A DNA stretch of 64,000 bases from Pyramidobacter sp. YE332 (GTDB lineage Bacteria > Synergistota > Synergistia > Synergistales > Dethiosulfovibrionaceae), in assembly GCF_033060595.1 (NCBI RefSeq), contig NZ_CP133038.1, forward strand, positions 2,604,001 to 2,668,000, written 5' to 3'. A program made the position numbers and the translations under genes. Below are positions 43,926 through 52,470 of this stretch, one piece after another (the stretch's first letter is position 1; each line of letters begins with the position of its first letter). The notes under the pieces are model-generated. The model had not been told where the DNA came from and did not search any database. It saw only the letters and a program-made list of their open reading frames with translations.

Positions 43926-46103
43926 CTAGACCAGGTTCTTTTCCAGGTTTTCGTTTTTGCGCACGATCACGCGCATCAGCCCGAAAGCCGCCAGCACGAT
44001 GACGATCAGCACCGTGGAGAGCACGCTGGCGTAGCCGAAGCGCAGATTCTCGGAAAAGTTCAGGATCAGCACCGTAAGGTGGTTCCACCTGGCCGAGATC
44101 AGGAAGATGATGGCGCTGACGGCGGTCATTGCGCGCACGAACGTGTAGGAAAGACTCGACAAAAAGGCGGGACGCAGCAGCGGCAGCACGACGGTCTTGA
44201 AGACCACGGCGCTGTTCGCGCCCAGATCCTGCGCGGCCTCCTCGATGGACGGGTCGATCTGGCGCAGCGAGGCCACGCCGCCTTCGATGCCCACGGGCAG
44301 TTCGCGCACCACGTAGTTGACGACGATGATCGCCCCGGTGCCGACCAGCAGCAGCGGATGCTTGTTGAAGGCGAGGATGTAGCTGATGCCGATCAGAGTC
44401 CCCGGCAGCGCGAAGGGAGTCATCAGCAGCGCTTCGAGCAGGCGCTTGCCGTGGAACTTCCGCCGCACGAGGATCACCGCCGCCAGCATCGCCAGCAGAC
44501 CGGCGATCGGCGTGGCGCAGGATGCCAGCGTCATCGTGTCGGCGAAGGCGTCCTTGGCGCGCGACAGCGCCTCGGCGATGTTGTCGAGCGAGAACGTGTA
44601 GTCGATGCCCCAGTTCTTGACGAAGCAGCCGGCCACGATCGTGCCGTAGAGGGCGATCAGGAAGAACGAGATGGCCCACACGCCGGCCGTGAGCGCGCGC
44701 TTGCAGCCCGGCGACGTGATCTCGCGCAGGCGGCCCGATGGCTTGCCCGTCACCGTTACGAACGACGTGCGCGCCACCCAGAAACGCTGCGCGAGAAAAG
44801 CCGTCAGCGTCGGCAGCAGAAGCAGCAGCGACAGCGCCGCGCCTTCGCCGAGGCGGTTCATGCCCGTCACCTCGAGATAGGCTTCGACCGACAGCACCTT
44901 GAGGCTGCCGGCGAGGATCATCGGATTGGCGAAGTCGGCCAGCGAGTTGGTGAACACCAGCAGCCAGGCGCTGAGGATGCCCGGGGCCGAGAGCGGCAGC
45001 GTCACCGTGCGGAACGTCGTCCAGCGCGTGGCGCTGAGGTCGAGCGCCACGTCCTCCAGCGTCGAGTCGATCGCTTCGAGCACCCCCGACAGCGTTAAAA
45101 ACGCGATCGGGAACATGCCCATCGTCTGCACCACCGTCAGCCCGCCGAGGCCGTAGATGCTCGCGTTCGTCCAGCCCAGCGCCTTGGAGATCAGGCCGTT
45201 GTTGCCGAAGAGCAAAATGATCGACAGCGTCAGCGAAAACGGCGGCGAGATCACCGGCAGCGTCGCCATCGCGCCGAGGAACCTGCGCCCCTTCACGTGC
45301 GTGCGCGTCAGCACGAAGGCGAAGAGAAAGCCGACCAGCGTCGACAGCGTCGCCGTGCAGACGCCAAGCTTCAGCGATCCGAACAGCGCCTCCAGCGAGC
45401 TTTTGCTGGAAAGGACGCCCCGCCACACGCGCAGGTCGAACCGGCCGTCGGGCATGAACGTCAGCCGCACGGCCGCATAAAGCGGGTAGACGATAAAGAC
45501 CAGCGCGATCAGCACCAGCCCCAGCACGGAGAAGCTCAGGAACGAATCGCGGCTGAGACGGCCGATGCACAGCAGCGCCGCGAACAGGCAGAAGCCGCCG
45601 ACGGCGAACAGCGTCAGCAGATGCTGGTATTTCGCGCCGGAGGCCACGTCGAAGCTGAACAGCGCCACGCCGGAAACGTAACGTTCGGCGTCGTACACGG
45701 GCGCGAACAGCAGCTGCCGCGGCGAACCGCCCACCTCGAAGCGCCCGGCGTCGAAGATCTCCTCGTATTCGGCGGACTCGAAACCGCGCCGGAAAAGCGG
45801 CGACTCCCTGCGCGCGCCGTAAAATTCCGCCAGTTCCGCGCTGCCGCTCTGCGCCTCGCCCGCGCCGAGCGGGACGTAGAGCAGGTCGAAGCCGCTTTTC
45901 TGCTCCTTGAGACGCGCGAGCCAGAGCGCGATCTCCCCCGGCTTTCCCGGCACGCCGGCCAGAGCGCTCTGGATCGCGCTCTTCTGCTGAGACGCCGTCA
46001 GCGAGGCGAACGAACCGGAAAGGCTGCTCCACACCCACCAGACGCAGCCGCCGAACAGGATCAGCGCGGCCAGAAGCGGCGGAAGCTTTTTCTTGTACGT
46101 CAC
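43926..46103 (-). CDS. FbpB-type double permease with an N-terminal Cache-like domain
   Basis: The protein has 725 residues, about 170 more than a normal FbpB. A first membrane helix (residues 9-28) is followed by an outside domain (30-165) with QKSGFDLLYVPLG and RQLLFAPVYDAERYVSGVALFSFD, which resembles the last strands of a Cache sensor domain. A second helix (170-187) leads into the normal fused permease with two transport units; EAA loops occur near 340-370 and 600-640 (DLSATRWTTFRTVTLPLSAPG, DLGANSAVVFKTVVLPLLRPA). The added domain may sense the ligand or the binding protein. It works with the FbpA-like protein encoded upstream and the ATPase downstream. Confidence 0.85.
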   Translation of the reverse strand: MTYKKKLPPLLAALILFGGCVWWVWSSLSGSFASLTASQQKSAIQSALAGVPGKPGEIALWLARLKEQKSGFDLLYVPLGAGEAQSGSAELAEFYGARRESPLFRRGFESAEYEEIFDAGRFEVGGSPRQLLFAPVYDAERYVSGVALFSFDVASGAKYQHLLTLFAVGGFCLFAALLCIGRLSRDSFLSFSVLGLVLIALVFIVYPLYAAVRLTFMPDGRFDLRVWRGVLSSKSSLEALFGSLKLGVCTATLSTLVGFLFAFVLTRTHVKGRRFLGAMATLPVISPPFSLTLSIILLFGNNGLISKALGWTNASIYGLGGLTVVQTMGMFPIAFLTLSGVLEAIDSTLEDVALDLSATRWTTFRTVTLPLSAPGILSAWLLVFTNSLADFANPMILAGSLKVLSVEAYLEVTGMNRLGEGAALSLLLLLPTLTAFLAQRFWVARTSFVTVTGKPSGRLREITSPGCKRALTAGVWAISFFLIALYGTIVAGCFVKNWGIDYTFSLDNIAEALSRAKDAFADTMTLASCATPIAGLLAMLAAVILVRRKFHGKRLLEALLMTPFALPGTLIGISYILAFNKHPLLLVGTGAIIVVNYVVRELPVGIEGGVASLRQIDPSIEEAAQDLGANSAVVFKTVVLPLLRPAFLSSLSYTFVRAMTAVSAIIFLISARWNHLTVLILNFSENLRFGYASVLSTVLIVIVLAAFGLMRVIVRKNENLEKNLV

Positions 46104-46202
46104 GGGATCACTTCCTTATTGTATAAAAGCGCGCGACGAACCCGAGATACGAAAGACGGGACAAAGGATTCGCCTTGTCCCGTCACAGCGGTTCGGATTC
46201 GA

Positions 46203-47201
46203 TTACTTCGCGTCGGGAACTTCGGCGTTCCAGCGGGCCAGCAGGCGATCCTTGTTGGCGGCGTCCCACACGTCGTCCTGATCGACGAACTTCAGCTCGG
46301 AGACTTTCTTGCCGAGCACCGGGATCTCCGCGTCCGCGCCGAGCGGGATCACGTACCAGCCGCCGATGATCTTCTGTCCCTTGGGGCTGAGCACCCAGTC
46401 GTAGAGCTTCTTGGCCTCGACCGGTTCGGGCCCGTTCTTGAGCAGCGACATCGAGGCCGTCTCGTAGCCAGCGCCCTCTTCGGGCACGGCCAGCGTCATC
46501 GGCGCGCCGTTGACGACCAGCTTGATCAGGTCGTGCAGATAGCCGATGGCGATGGGCACCTCGCCGATCGCGCAGGACTTGCCGGGTGCGGAACCGGACT
46601 TGGTGTACTGATCCATGGCGGCGTTCATCTTCTTGAGGAACTCGAAGCCCTTGTCCTCGTCGTTGCCGTTGATGCGGATCACGTTGGTGACCACGTTGTA
46701 GCCTGTGCCGGAGGTGGCGGGATTGGCGACGCGCACCATCCCGGCGTACTCGGGCTTGAGCAGGTCGGCCCACTTCGTGGGCGCGGCGACGTTCAGCGCC
46801 CTGGCGCGGTCGTTGTTGGTGGCGAAAGCGATGCAGCCGAGGTACAGCCCCGACCAGCAGTTGTCGGGATCGCGGAAACGCGCGGGCACGTTCTCGGCCG
46901 CCACGCGCGAGCGGTACGGCGCCGTCAGACCCTTGTTCTTGGCGTTGATGTGCAGCGTGCCGACGCCGCCCACCCAGATGGAAGCCTGCGGGTTCTCCTT
47001 CTCCGCCTCGATGCGGGCCACGGCCTCGCCGCTGGCCAGACGCACCCACTCCACCTTGATGCCCGTGTCGGCCTCGAAGGCGTCGAAAATCTCCTTCGCG
47101 AAAACTTCTTCCAGCGTCGTGTAGGCGCGCACCTTGTCCGCCGCCAGAGCGGGAACGCAAAGCGCCGTCACGCACAGCAGCGCGGCCAAAAACTTTTTCA
47201 T
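46203..47201 (-). CDS. FbpA/AfuA-type ABC transporter binding protein
   Basis: The protein has 332 residues with a signal peptide (residues 1-20, ending ALA). AYTTLEEVFAKEIFDAFEADTGIKVEWVRLASGEAVARIEAE and LKPEYAGMVRVANPATSGTGYNVV are typical of type II binding proteins for ferric iron, 2-aminoethylphosphonate or phosphoglycerate. The usual pair of adjacent tyrosines that binds iron in FbpA is not obvious; GWYVIPLGAD is near the C-terminus. A non-iron ligand is therefore quite possible. The ATG at 47201 follows AAAGGACG. It is the first gene of the ABC operon. Confidence 0.9.
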   Translation of the reverse strand: MKKFLAALLCVTALCVPALAADKVRAYTTLEEVFAKEIFDAFEADTGIKVEWVRLASGEAVARIEAEKENPQASIWVGGVGTLHINAKNKGLTAPYRSRVAAENVPARFRDPDNCWSGLYLGCIAFATNNDRARALNVAAPTKWADLLKPEYAGMVRVANPATSGTGYNVVTNVIRINGNDEDKGFEFLKKMNAAMDQYTKSGSAPGKSCAIGEVPIAIGYLHDLIKLVVNGAPMTLAVPEEGAGYETASMSLLKNGPEPVEAKKLYDWVLSPKGQKIIGGWYVIPLGADAEIPVLGKKVSELKFVDQDDVWDAANKDRLLARWNAEVPDAK

Positions 47202-47342
47202 GAGATCTCGTCCTTTCGAAAAGATTTTCTCTTGAAATTGCCCTGTTGAAGGAGCAACTTCATAAAACGAACTTTTACTAACCAATATGATTTTATCATA
47301 GAAAACGAAGAAATAAACCATTCAACTGCGTAGAGAAAGGAG

Positions 47343-47378
47343 CGAGGCCGTCTCAATTGACTGTTGAGACGGCCTCGG
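47343..47378. terminator. Hairpin after the TetR-GrdB fusion gene
   Basis: A perfect 13-bp stem (GAGGCCGTCTCAA and its inverse) lies 30 bases behind the fusion gene. The T run after it on the minus strand is short and interrupted, so termination strength is uncertain. Confidence 0.6.
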
Positions 47379-47407
47379 CATAGTGAGTAGGAAGCGCAGA
47401 TGAATCT

Positions 47408-48985
47408 CTACAACGCCAATGAGGCGACAAGACAGGAATTGTCTTCAGGCACAGCTTTCATCAATTCCAACCCTTTTTTGAAAAGAGAAAGACGATAGAT
47501 GCGTTCCTGTTTAGGAGAGAGGTCAGGGCGGCCGAAAGGACAGCTGACACTATTGCCTTGCAGGATACGACTGCATCCTACTCCTTCGGATATCTGAATA
47601 AGGTTGGTAACATGTACGACAGGGATGCCTAACTGCTCAATACTGCAGGCAATGTAGGCACCGCAACGAGTACTGGTACCACAGGTGGAAATAAGGAATA
47701 TGCCATCAACGTCATTCTTGGCCACAGCGGCGGCAATTTTACAGCCCAGTTGTTTGCTTCGCTCTACGGAGACCATAACGCCAGTGGTGGAATAGAAGGA
47801 CTCGGAAACTTCTCGGATCTGTCCGGCGAATTCAAGGATACGAGCGGCGTCTAACGGTACAAGACGGTTAGGATCTTCAAGCACAAATCGGTTGTCATAA
47901 CCCTGGTGGCTGATCTCGTAATCCTCGGGCAATAGACTGCGTTTTTCCTTGAAGGAGTAGACATAGAAACGGTCGGCATTGATAGGAACAAGATTGTCAG
48001 GATTGCCGCGAGGGACGAGTCCTCCATCGGTGACAAAAGCAATCCGGGTATCGCTAAGCTTTTTCTTCAGTACAGGCGCGGGCTGGAACTGCGGGCAAAC
48101 GATGGGGACTTCGCTTCGGAATTTCCGGCCGCGAAATTTGGCCAGCAGCATGTTGATGCCGCGCTGCGCTGCGGGAATGTGGTAATCAATGACAGGAACA
48201 GATTGGCAGGAAGGATTGGCGCTGCATTTTGCGCAGGATGAGTTACTGTTGAGGGAACGGCAACGTTTGATGCATTTAAAATGGGAACCGTCAACGATCT
48301 GAGTCTGATGTTCCCCTAGAGCGGGGGAAAAGGCAAAAAGCAGTTGTTTCAGCTGAGAGAAGGAACTGGCGTGGGCCGTATTGAGTTCCTGCAGGCTGTT
48401 CTGGATGGCGGCATAGCTCTGGCTTCCGGCCATACCGAGAAGCATGATGGAAAGTTTAGGCTTAATGGAGTTTAACTTTTCGAAGCGAGAAATCCCCTCG
48501 GCACGCATGCCGCCTTTGATCCAGTCTCCAATGGTGCCAGCGAAGGCATGGGAATACATACGAGCTACAATAGATAGCTGTTCCTCATTGATATGGTTGC
48601 CGGTCTGTCGGCTGGTGCTGGAGATATAAGTCTTCATCAGTTCGAAATAGATATTCTCGAGGGCGTCGAACAGGGAGTTCTGACCTGTATAGTGGAAGAC
48701 TTCCGAATAGAATTTACGATCTTTGTAGAGATGATGGCAGAGAGCAATGAAGCCGTCCCAGCTGCCTTCGAGGGAAGACGAACTGTCAATGAGGGGCAGC
48801 GCTTCGGAACAGAAGATCCAGTTCACTAAGTCGTATTTGTCGTGGAAATGGTAATAAAAAGCGTTCCGACTGACTTGGCACCGAGCGGAGATATCCTTGA
48901 TAGTGACTTGACTGAACTCCTTTTCTTTCATGAGTTCTCGCAGGGAAGCTGCTAAGGCAGACTTGGTGATCTCATTTCTCGACAT
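47408..48985 (-). CDS. TetR DNA-binding domain fused to a GrdB-like domain with Cys in place of Sec
   Basis: The protein has 525 residues. Residues 1-60 are a TetR helix-turn-helix (TIKDISARCQVSRNAFYYHFHDKYDLVNWIF), and residues 60-220 a helical TetR C-terminal domain of the DhaS-like type. Residues 238-260 hold five cysteines (CX3CX8CX2CX5C), a possible metal site. From 265 to 515 the sequence runs parallel to residues 179-430 of the GrdB-like selenoprotein encoded in the same cluster: VIDYHIPAAQRGINMLLAK, VTDGGLVPRGNPD, EISHQGYDNRFVL, DPNRLVPLDA, then STCGTSTRCG where GrdB has ST-Sec-GTSSRGG. So Cys435 replaces Sec, and Cys441 is extra. The N-terminal half of GrdB is missing. I infer a repressor that senses substrate or redox state through a copy of the enzyme site. 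It starts 104 bases behind the DsbA-like gene; the ATG at 48985 follows AAGGAGT. Confidence 0.85.
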   Translation of the reverse strand: MSRNEITKSALAASLRELMKEKEFSQVTIKDISARCQVSRNAFYYHFHDKYDLVNWIFCSEALPLIDSSSSLEGSWDGFIALCHHLYKDRKFYSEVFHYTGQNSLFDALENIYFELMKTYISSTSRQTGNHINEEQLSIVARMYSHAFAGTIGDWIKGGMRAEGISRFEKLNSIKPKLSIMLLGMAGSQSYAAIQNSLQELNTAHASSFSQLKQLLFAFSPALGEHQTQIVDGSHFKCIKRCRSLNSNSSCAKCSANPSCQSVPVIDYHIPAAQRGINMLLAKFRGRKFRSEVPIVCPQFQPAPVLKKKLSDTRIAFVTDGGLVPRGNPDNLVPINADRFYVYSFKEKRSLLPEDYEISHQGYDNRFVLEDPNRLVPLDAARILEFAGQIREVSESFYSTTGVMVSVERSKQLGCKIAAAVAKNDVDGIFLISTCGTSTRCGAYIACSIEQLGIPVVHVTNLIQISEGVGCSRILQGNSVSCPFGRPDLSPKQERIYRLSLFKKGLELMKAVPEDNSCLVASLAL

Positions 48986-49089
48986 GAGGGACTCCTTTAT
49001 ATTGAAAGGAACTGGAGATGTATGCAGCGGTAATACGTTGAAGCCATAGAGAACTAAATATCATGTTCCTATTATGTATGGCTCTAAAG

Positions 49090-49698
49090 TTATTTCATTT
49101 CTTTGTTGTCTCTGAGAATTTTATCAAACAACTGCGCCCATGTAGCACGGGACTGTACACCGGTGAGGAGATATTCATCGTTGACGATGAAAGCGGGAAC
49201 GCTCTTTGTGTCATAGGCAAGGCTGAGCTGGTAATTATGTTCCAGCACATCAGCATAATGTGGGTCAGAAAAGGCCTGCTGAATGCCGGCGGGAGGAATT
49301 CCCACGCCCAGAGCCAGTTCTGCCACTTGCTCCGGCGTGCTGATGTCGTGCCCTTGTTTCATGTATGCATCCCACACAGACCGCAGGAAAGAGCCCCCCT
49401 TGCCTGCCTCGCGGGCATAGATCATCATCAGCAGCGCATGATGTGTATTGGCAAAGTGCTCTTTGCAGGCGAGCTCAAGGCCGTAAGGAGCGCCCAGTTC
49501 ATTGAGAACCTTAAAAAAGTGCTTGTAGCGAATGTTGTGCTGCTTCATCGGTATTCCCAAAGGTGGGGTCTCTGGGTGAATCTCGTACCAGAGACAATCA
49601 ACTTTAAAATCATAGGAGTCATGAAGAGTATCCAATATATTCCAAGCTAGATAACACCACTCGCATATAATATCGGTAAACATCTTTATTTGAATCAT
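49090..49698 (-). CDS. DsbA-family thiol oxidoreductase (FrnE-like)
   Basis: The protein has 202 residues and no signal peptide, so it is cytoplasmic. FTDIICEWCYLAW (residues 7-19) has the CXXC redox pair as CEWC, and KSVPAFIVN near residue 166 is the usual cis-proline loop. EIHPETPPLGIPM and the central helical insert fit the FrnE/2-hydroxychromene-isomerase-like branch. In this cluster it could reduce or oxidise the selenocysteine of the GrdB-like protein, or the cysteines of the TetR fusion. It lies between the two. The ATG at 49698 follows AGGAGGAATTCC. A perfect 16-bp palindrome lies 22 bases upstream. Confidence 0.88.
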   Translation of the reverse strand: MIQIKMFTDIICEWCYLAWNILDTLHDSYDFKVDCLWYEIHPETPPLGIPMKQHNIRYKHFFKVLNELGAPYGLELACKEHFANTHHALLMMIYAREAGKGGSFLRSVWDAYMKQGHDISTPEQVAELALGVGIPPAGIQQAFSDPHYADVLEHNYQLSLAYDTKSVPAFIVNDEYLLTGVQSRATWAQLFDKILRDNKEMK

Positions 49699-49720
49699 GG
49701 AATTCCTCCTGAGAATGCGT

Positions 49721-49736
49721 CATGTTTATAAACATG
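49721..49736. promoter_or_regulatory. Candidate operator palindrome
   Basis: CATGTTTATAAACATG is a perfect 16-bp palindrome 22 bases upstream of the DsbA-like gene. TetR-type proteins bind palindromes of about this size. The half-site CATGTT also occurs at 49062-49067 upstream of the fusion gene, and AACATGTT occurs in the region upstream of the MFS gene (near 53845). The link to the TetR-GrdB protein is inferred. Confidence 0.45.
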
Positions 49737-49742
49737 CGAAAC

Positions 49743-49786
49743 GCACGGGCAGCCGAAAGAAGGCTGTCCGTGCTCTTTTTGTTTTT
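49743..49786. terminator. Hairpin between the GrdB-like and DsbA-like genes
   Basis: GCACGGGCAGCC pairs with GGCTGTCCGTGC around a short loop. The T-rich run is on the plus-strand side; on the minus strand, where the genes lie, the tail is only weakly T-rich. It could attenuate transcription between the two genes. Confidence 0.45.
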
Positions 49787-49798
49787 CTTCTGGTTCCT

Positions 49799-51112
49799 TT
49801 ATTCTTCGACGATGGCCGTTTTGCCTTCCGCGGGAGTCTTTTCAAGAAGGTCAAGCGCCTGCTTTACCTTCTCTTCGCGGAAGTTCTGCTCACTGGACAA
49901 AGGCAGCGAGGGATCTCCAAAAACGTGGAGAACGCTATTACCGCGAAGGATTCTATTTGCGCCGATACCTTCAGCAATCTTGGTAAGATTGGTAACTTGG
50001 ACAACGGGAATGCCCGCGCGCTGAATTTCTTTTGTAATCATGGACCCGCCACGACTTGAAGTGCCTCAGGTGCTTGTCTCTATCACCGCGTCGACGCCTT
50101 CTTTTTTCAAGAGCTCGGCGATGCCTTCGCCGAACGACTTGCATTTTTCCATGGGCGTCATAACGCCTGCGGTGGAGAAGATCGTGTCGTTAACGGAACC
50201 GATGACCCCGGCCTTGGCTAAGCGACGCAAGGCGTCGATAGGAACGAGGCGGTTAGGGTCAGCAAGAACAAAGGCATTATTATAGCCCTGATGGCTGACC
50301 TCCCAATCCTTGGCCTGGAGACTGTCCATTCCTGCCACGGAATATTCCTTGAACGCCTTGGAATTTGTGGGGACCTGACCGTCGGGATTGCCTTTGGGAA
50401 CCAGACCGCCATCGGTCACCACAGCAATACGGCATTCGGACAGTGGCTTATTCAGTGTGGGGACAGGGATCTGTTCATGGTTAGGCATAATAACTTCGGT
50501 ATGGTAAGGTTTTCCGGCAACTTTGGCCAACAGCATGTCGATGCCGCGGACGGCCGCGGGAGTAGAGTAATCAATGACAACCGCGGGACCGCTGCCGTGG
50601 TAGTGTTCTTCCTTGCCGTCGCGGATCGCGTCGCCGGAGACAAGACGCTTTGCGAATTCAGCGATCTGTTTTAGGACTTCTGCCATTTGATGTGCGTTAT
50701 TGCTGGTCTGTAAAATGTAACAACGATTCTTGTAAAGATCCGTACCGGGGTTCTCGGAGTAGAGAGCCGTTACCGCGGGAATGCGAAGCTGTTCCGTGAC
50801 GGCTGCGGTAGCGCTGCCGCACCCCAGGCCGTAACGTCCGGCGTTGAATCCGGGGCCGGCGACAAAGAGGTCGGCACCCGCATCTTTTACGGCCTGTACA
50901 ATCTGAGGCAGGATGACTTCGGCCTTTTCAGCGATGGTATTGTCGCCGCAGATGATCGTCTTGACAATCTCATACTCATCGCCCAAAGCGGCTTTGAGGG
51001 CGAGCCCCGGGCCGACGGGACCGTCCTTGACCGACAATCCGATACTGGCTTCCGTTTCGCCGCCGATGCCGGCGTAAAACTGATTAATGTAATGCACTAC
51101 TTTCTTGGTCAT
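49799..51112 (-). CDS. GrdB/GrdF/GrdH-type selenoprotein B of an amino-acid reductase-like complex
   Basis: Read through the in-frame TGA at 50068-50066, the gene gives 437 residues with selenocysteine at 349, the normal length and Sec position for GrdB. Conserved blocks are HYINQFYAGIGGE, ICGDNTIAE, AGPGFNAGRYGLGCG, VVTDGGLVPKGNPDG, EVSHQGYNNAF, then ST-Sec-GTSSRGGSM and PVVQVTNLTKIAEGIGANRI. In glycine, sarcosine and betaine reductases this subunit binds the substrate and passes its carboxymethyl group to selenoprotein A. Here GrdA, C and D are absent from the window. The start is 2 bases after the GrdE-like stop; AGGAGGTTTAATC precedes the ATG at 51112. Ordinary gene callers would split it in two. 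The substrate type cannot be decided. Confidence 0.92.
50020..50068 (-). promoter_or_regulatory. Sec UGA codon and probable SECIS region
   Basis: The UGA at 50068-50066 is followed at once by GGCACTTCAAGTCGTGGCGG, in which short inverted segments (CAC/GTG, and ACC/GGGT across the UGA) could form the small apical-loop hairpin needed by bacterial SelB. The structure was not folded. Confidence 0.5.
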
Positions 51113-51114
51113 GA

Positions 51115-52383
51115 TTAAACCTCCTTAACAGCGGGGATAATGTCACTATCGGTAGTCACGTAACAGTCGCCAAGCTGAGACCAAATCCCCTGATAACAGA
51201 AGTTCGTGGTGTGAATGAAGGGTCCCCAAGGATCGACGCCGAGCAGGCACGGGACGTTGGAATGTTCTCCGATCAGACGCTCAACTCTGGGATGGTGCAG
51301 ATCCCAGTTGCGCCCGCTGTTGATAACGGCATCGACATTGGGATCGGCGATGACCAACATGTCGCCGGGCTGGTCGTTGGAAACGGCGGAAAGGTTCAAA
51401 GCGGCGGGCATGCCGAGTTTCTGGCACCAGTTGAACGCTAGAGCGGAGTCGAGCTGGCAGTGCCCCATCCCGGATTTGTTCAACATGACGCAGTCGGCTC
51501 CCAGCGTATCCTTGCATAAAGTGGCGGCGATCATGCCCATCGTGTCCTTGCCGTCGATCTTCATGACATTGTTGGCAAAAACGATGCCCACGAACTCCAG
51601 ATCCTTGCCGTGGCGTTTCATCAGTTCCTTGATGTAAACCTCATTCTGCAGGAAGTAATTAGGTTCCCAGTAGCGCCAAATCATAGCGCCGTCAAGAATC
51701 TCCGTAGGCTGCACGATCATGGGCAGGAAATTCAACGCGCTCTGGCCGTAGTACAGGAAATTCCACGTGTCGTGCGACGCCATATGAGTGACGAGATAGG
51801 CGACTTTAGGCAGATGTTTTGAAGGATCCACGGACTTGCGCTCGTAAACCTCCGTCTCGTCGGGCTTGAGTTCGATGGCCAGCTTGGCCAGATAAACGTT
51901 CAGCGACAGCGAGGCGTGCTTGAGAGCCTCGGCATACGTCACGTCGGCTACCCCTTCGCCGGGAGTGGCGTCAATACAGATATGGATGTGACGGGAGAAA
52001 TTGCTGTATTTAGCGCATTCTCCGCCCATGTCCATGTAATACTTGATGTTGCACTTTGCATAGTAGATGTCGGAGATGACAACACCTTTCAGCGCCACCG
52101 TGCGTCCCTCGCCGGCGGGGGCCAGTTTGCCCCAGATGCCAGGATAGGACTCTTCGGGATGATCTGCCTTGCAGCGAGGCTGCATAACATCGTGAATACT
52201 CAGGATTCGGCAACTTTCGCCGGGCTTGGCAATCTTGAGATCGATCGTACCGAATAAATCGCTGCTGACGATCTTCATTGCCTCTTCCTTGTTAATGGTC
52301 AGCACACCGTTGACAAGGGAAGTTTTTTCACCAAACTGTACGTCGCGGACGTGAACATAGTCGATCTGCAATCTCTTACCCAT
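51115..52383 (-). CDS. GrdE-like component B subunit, lacking the pyruvoyl-site cysteine
   Basis: The protein has 422 residues, near the GrdE/GrdG/GrdI length of 428. The N-terminus (FGEKTSLVNGVLTINKEEA), HDVMQPRCKAD, VALKGVVISDI, and the second half (IKELMKRHGKDLEFVGIVFANN, LGADCVMLNKSGMGH) match this family. In GrdE the chain is cleaved before a cysteine, just ahead of the EELYRRHGKDL block, and that cysteine becomes a pyruvoyl group. Here the matching stretch LDGAMIWRYWEPNYF (residues 230-244) has no cysteine, so cleavage and pyruvoyl formation are unlikely. It lies 87 bases behind the MFS gene and 2 bases before the GrdB-like gene. The ATG at 52383 follows GAGAGGAAG. Confidence 0.85.
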   Translation of the reverse strand: MGKRLQIDYVHVRDVQFGEKTSLVNGVLTINKEEAMKIVSSDLFGTIDLKIAKPGESCRILSIHDVMQPRCKADHPEESYPGIWGKLAPAGEGRTVALKGVVISDIYYAKCNIKYYMDMGGECAKYSNFSRHIHICIDATPGEGVADVTYAEALKHASLSLNVYLAKLAIELKPDETEVYERKSVDPSKHLPKVAYLVTHMASHDTWNFLYYGQSALNFLPMIVQPTEILDGAMIWRYWEPNYFLQNEVYIKELMKRHGKDLEFVGIVFANNVMKIDGKDTMGMIAATLCKDTLGADCVMLNKSGMGHCQLDSALAFNWCQKLGMPAALNLSAVSNDQPGDMLVIADPNVDAVINSGRNWDLHHPRVERLIGEHSNVPCLLGVDPWGPFIHTTNFCYQGIWSQLGDCYVTTDSDIIPAVKEV

Positions 52384-52470
52384 AATTTGCACTTCCTCTC
52401 CAGAAATCCTCTTCCTCCATTTAAGAGGAGGAAGGGAGGCTGTAATCACCAAAATCCAACGAACGACGAA

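Noticed and set aside
42717-47249. Very long plus-strand open frames (650-790 codons) opposite the Fbp-type ABC operon
   Set aside because: The minus strand carries three genes with clear ABC motifs; the plus frames give His/Arg/Gln-rich sequence without domains, as expected for shadows in GC-rich DNA.
49799-50041. Separate small gene encoding the last 80 residues of the GrdB-like protein
   Set aside because: The frame is the direct continuation after the Sec UGA codon, in phase with the upstream part and matching the GrdB C-terminus.
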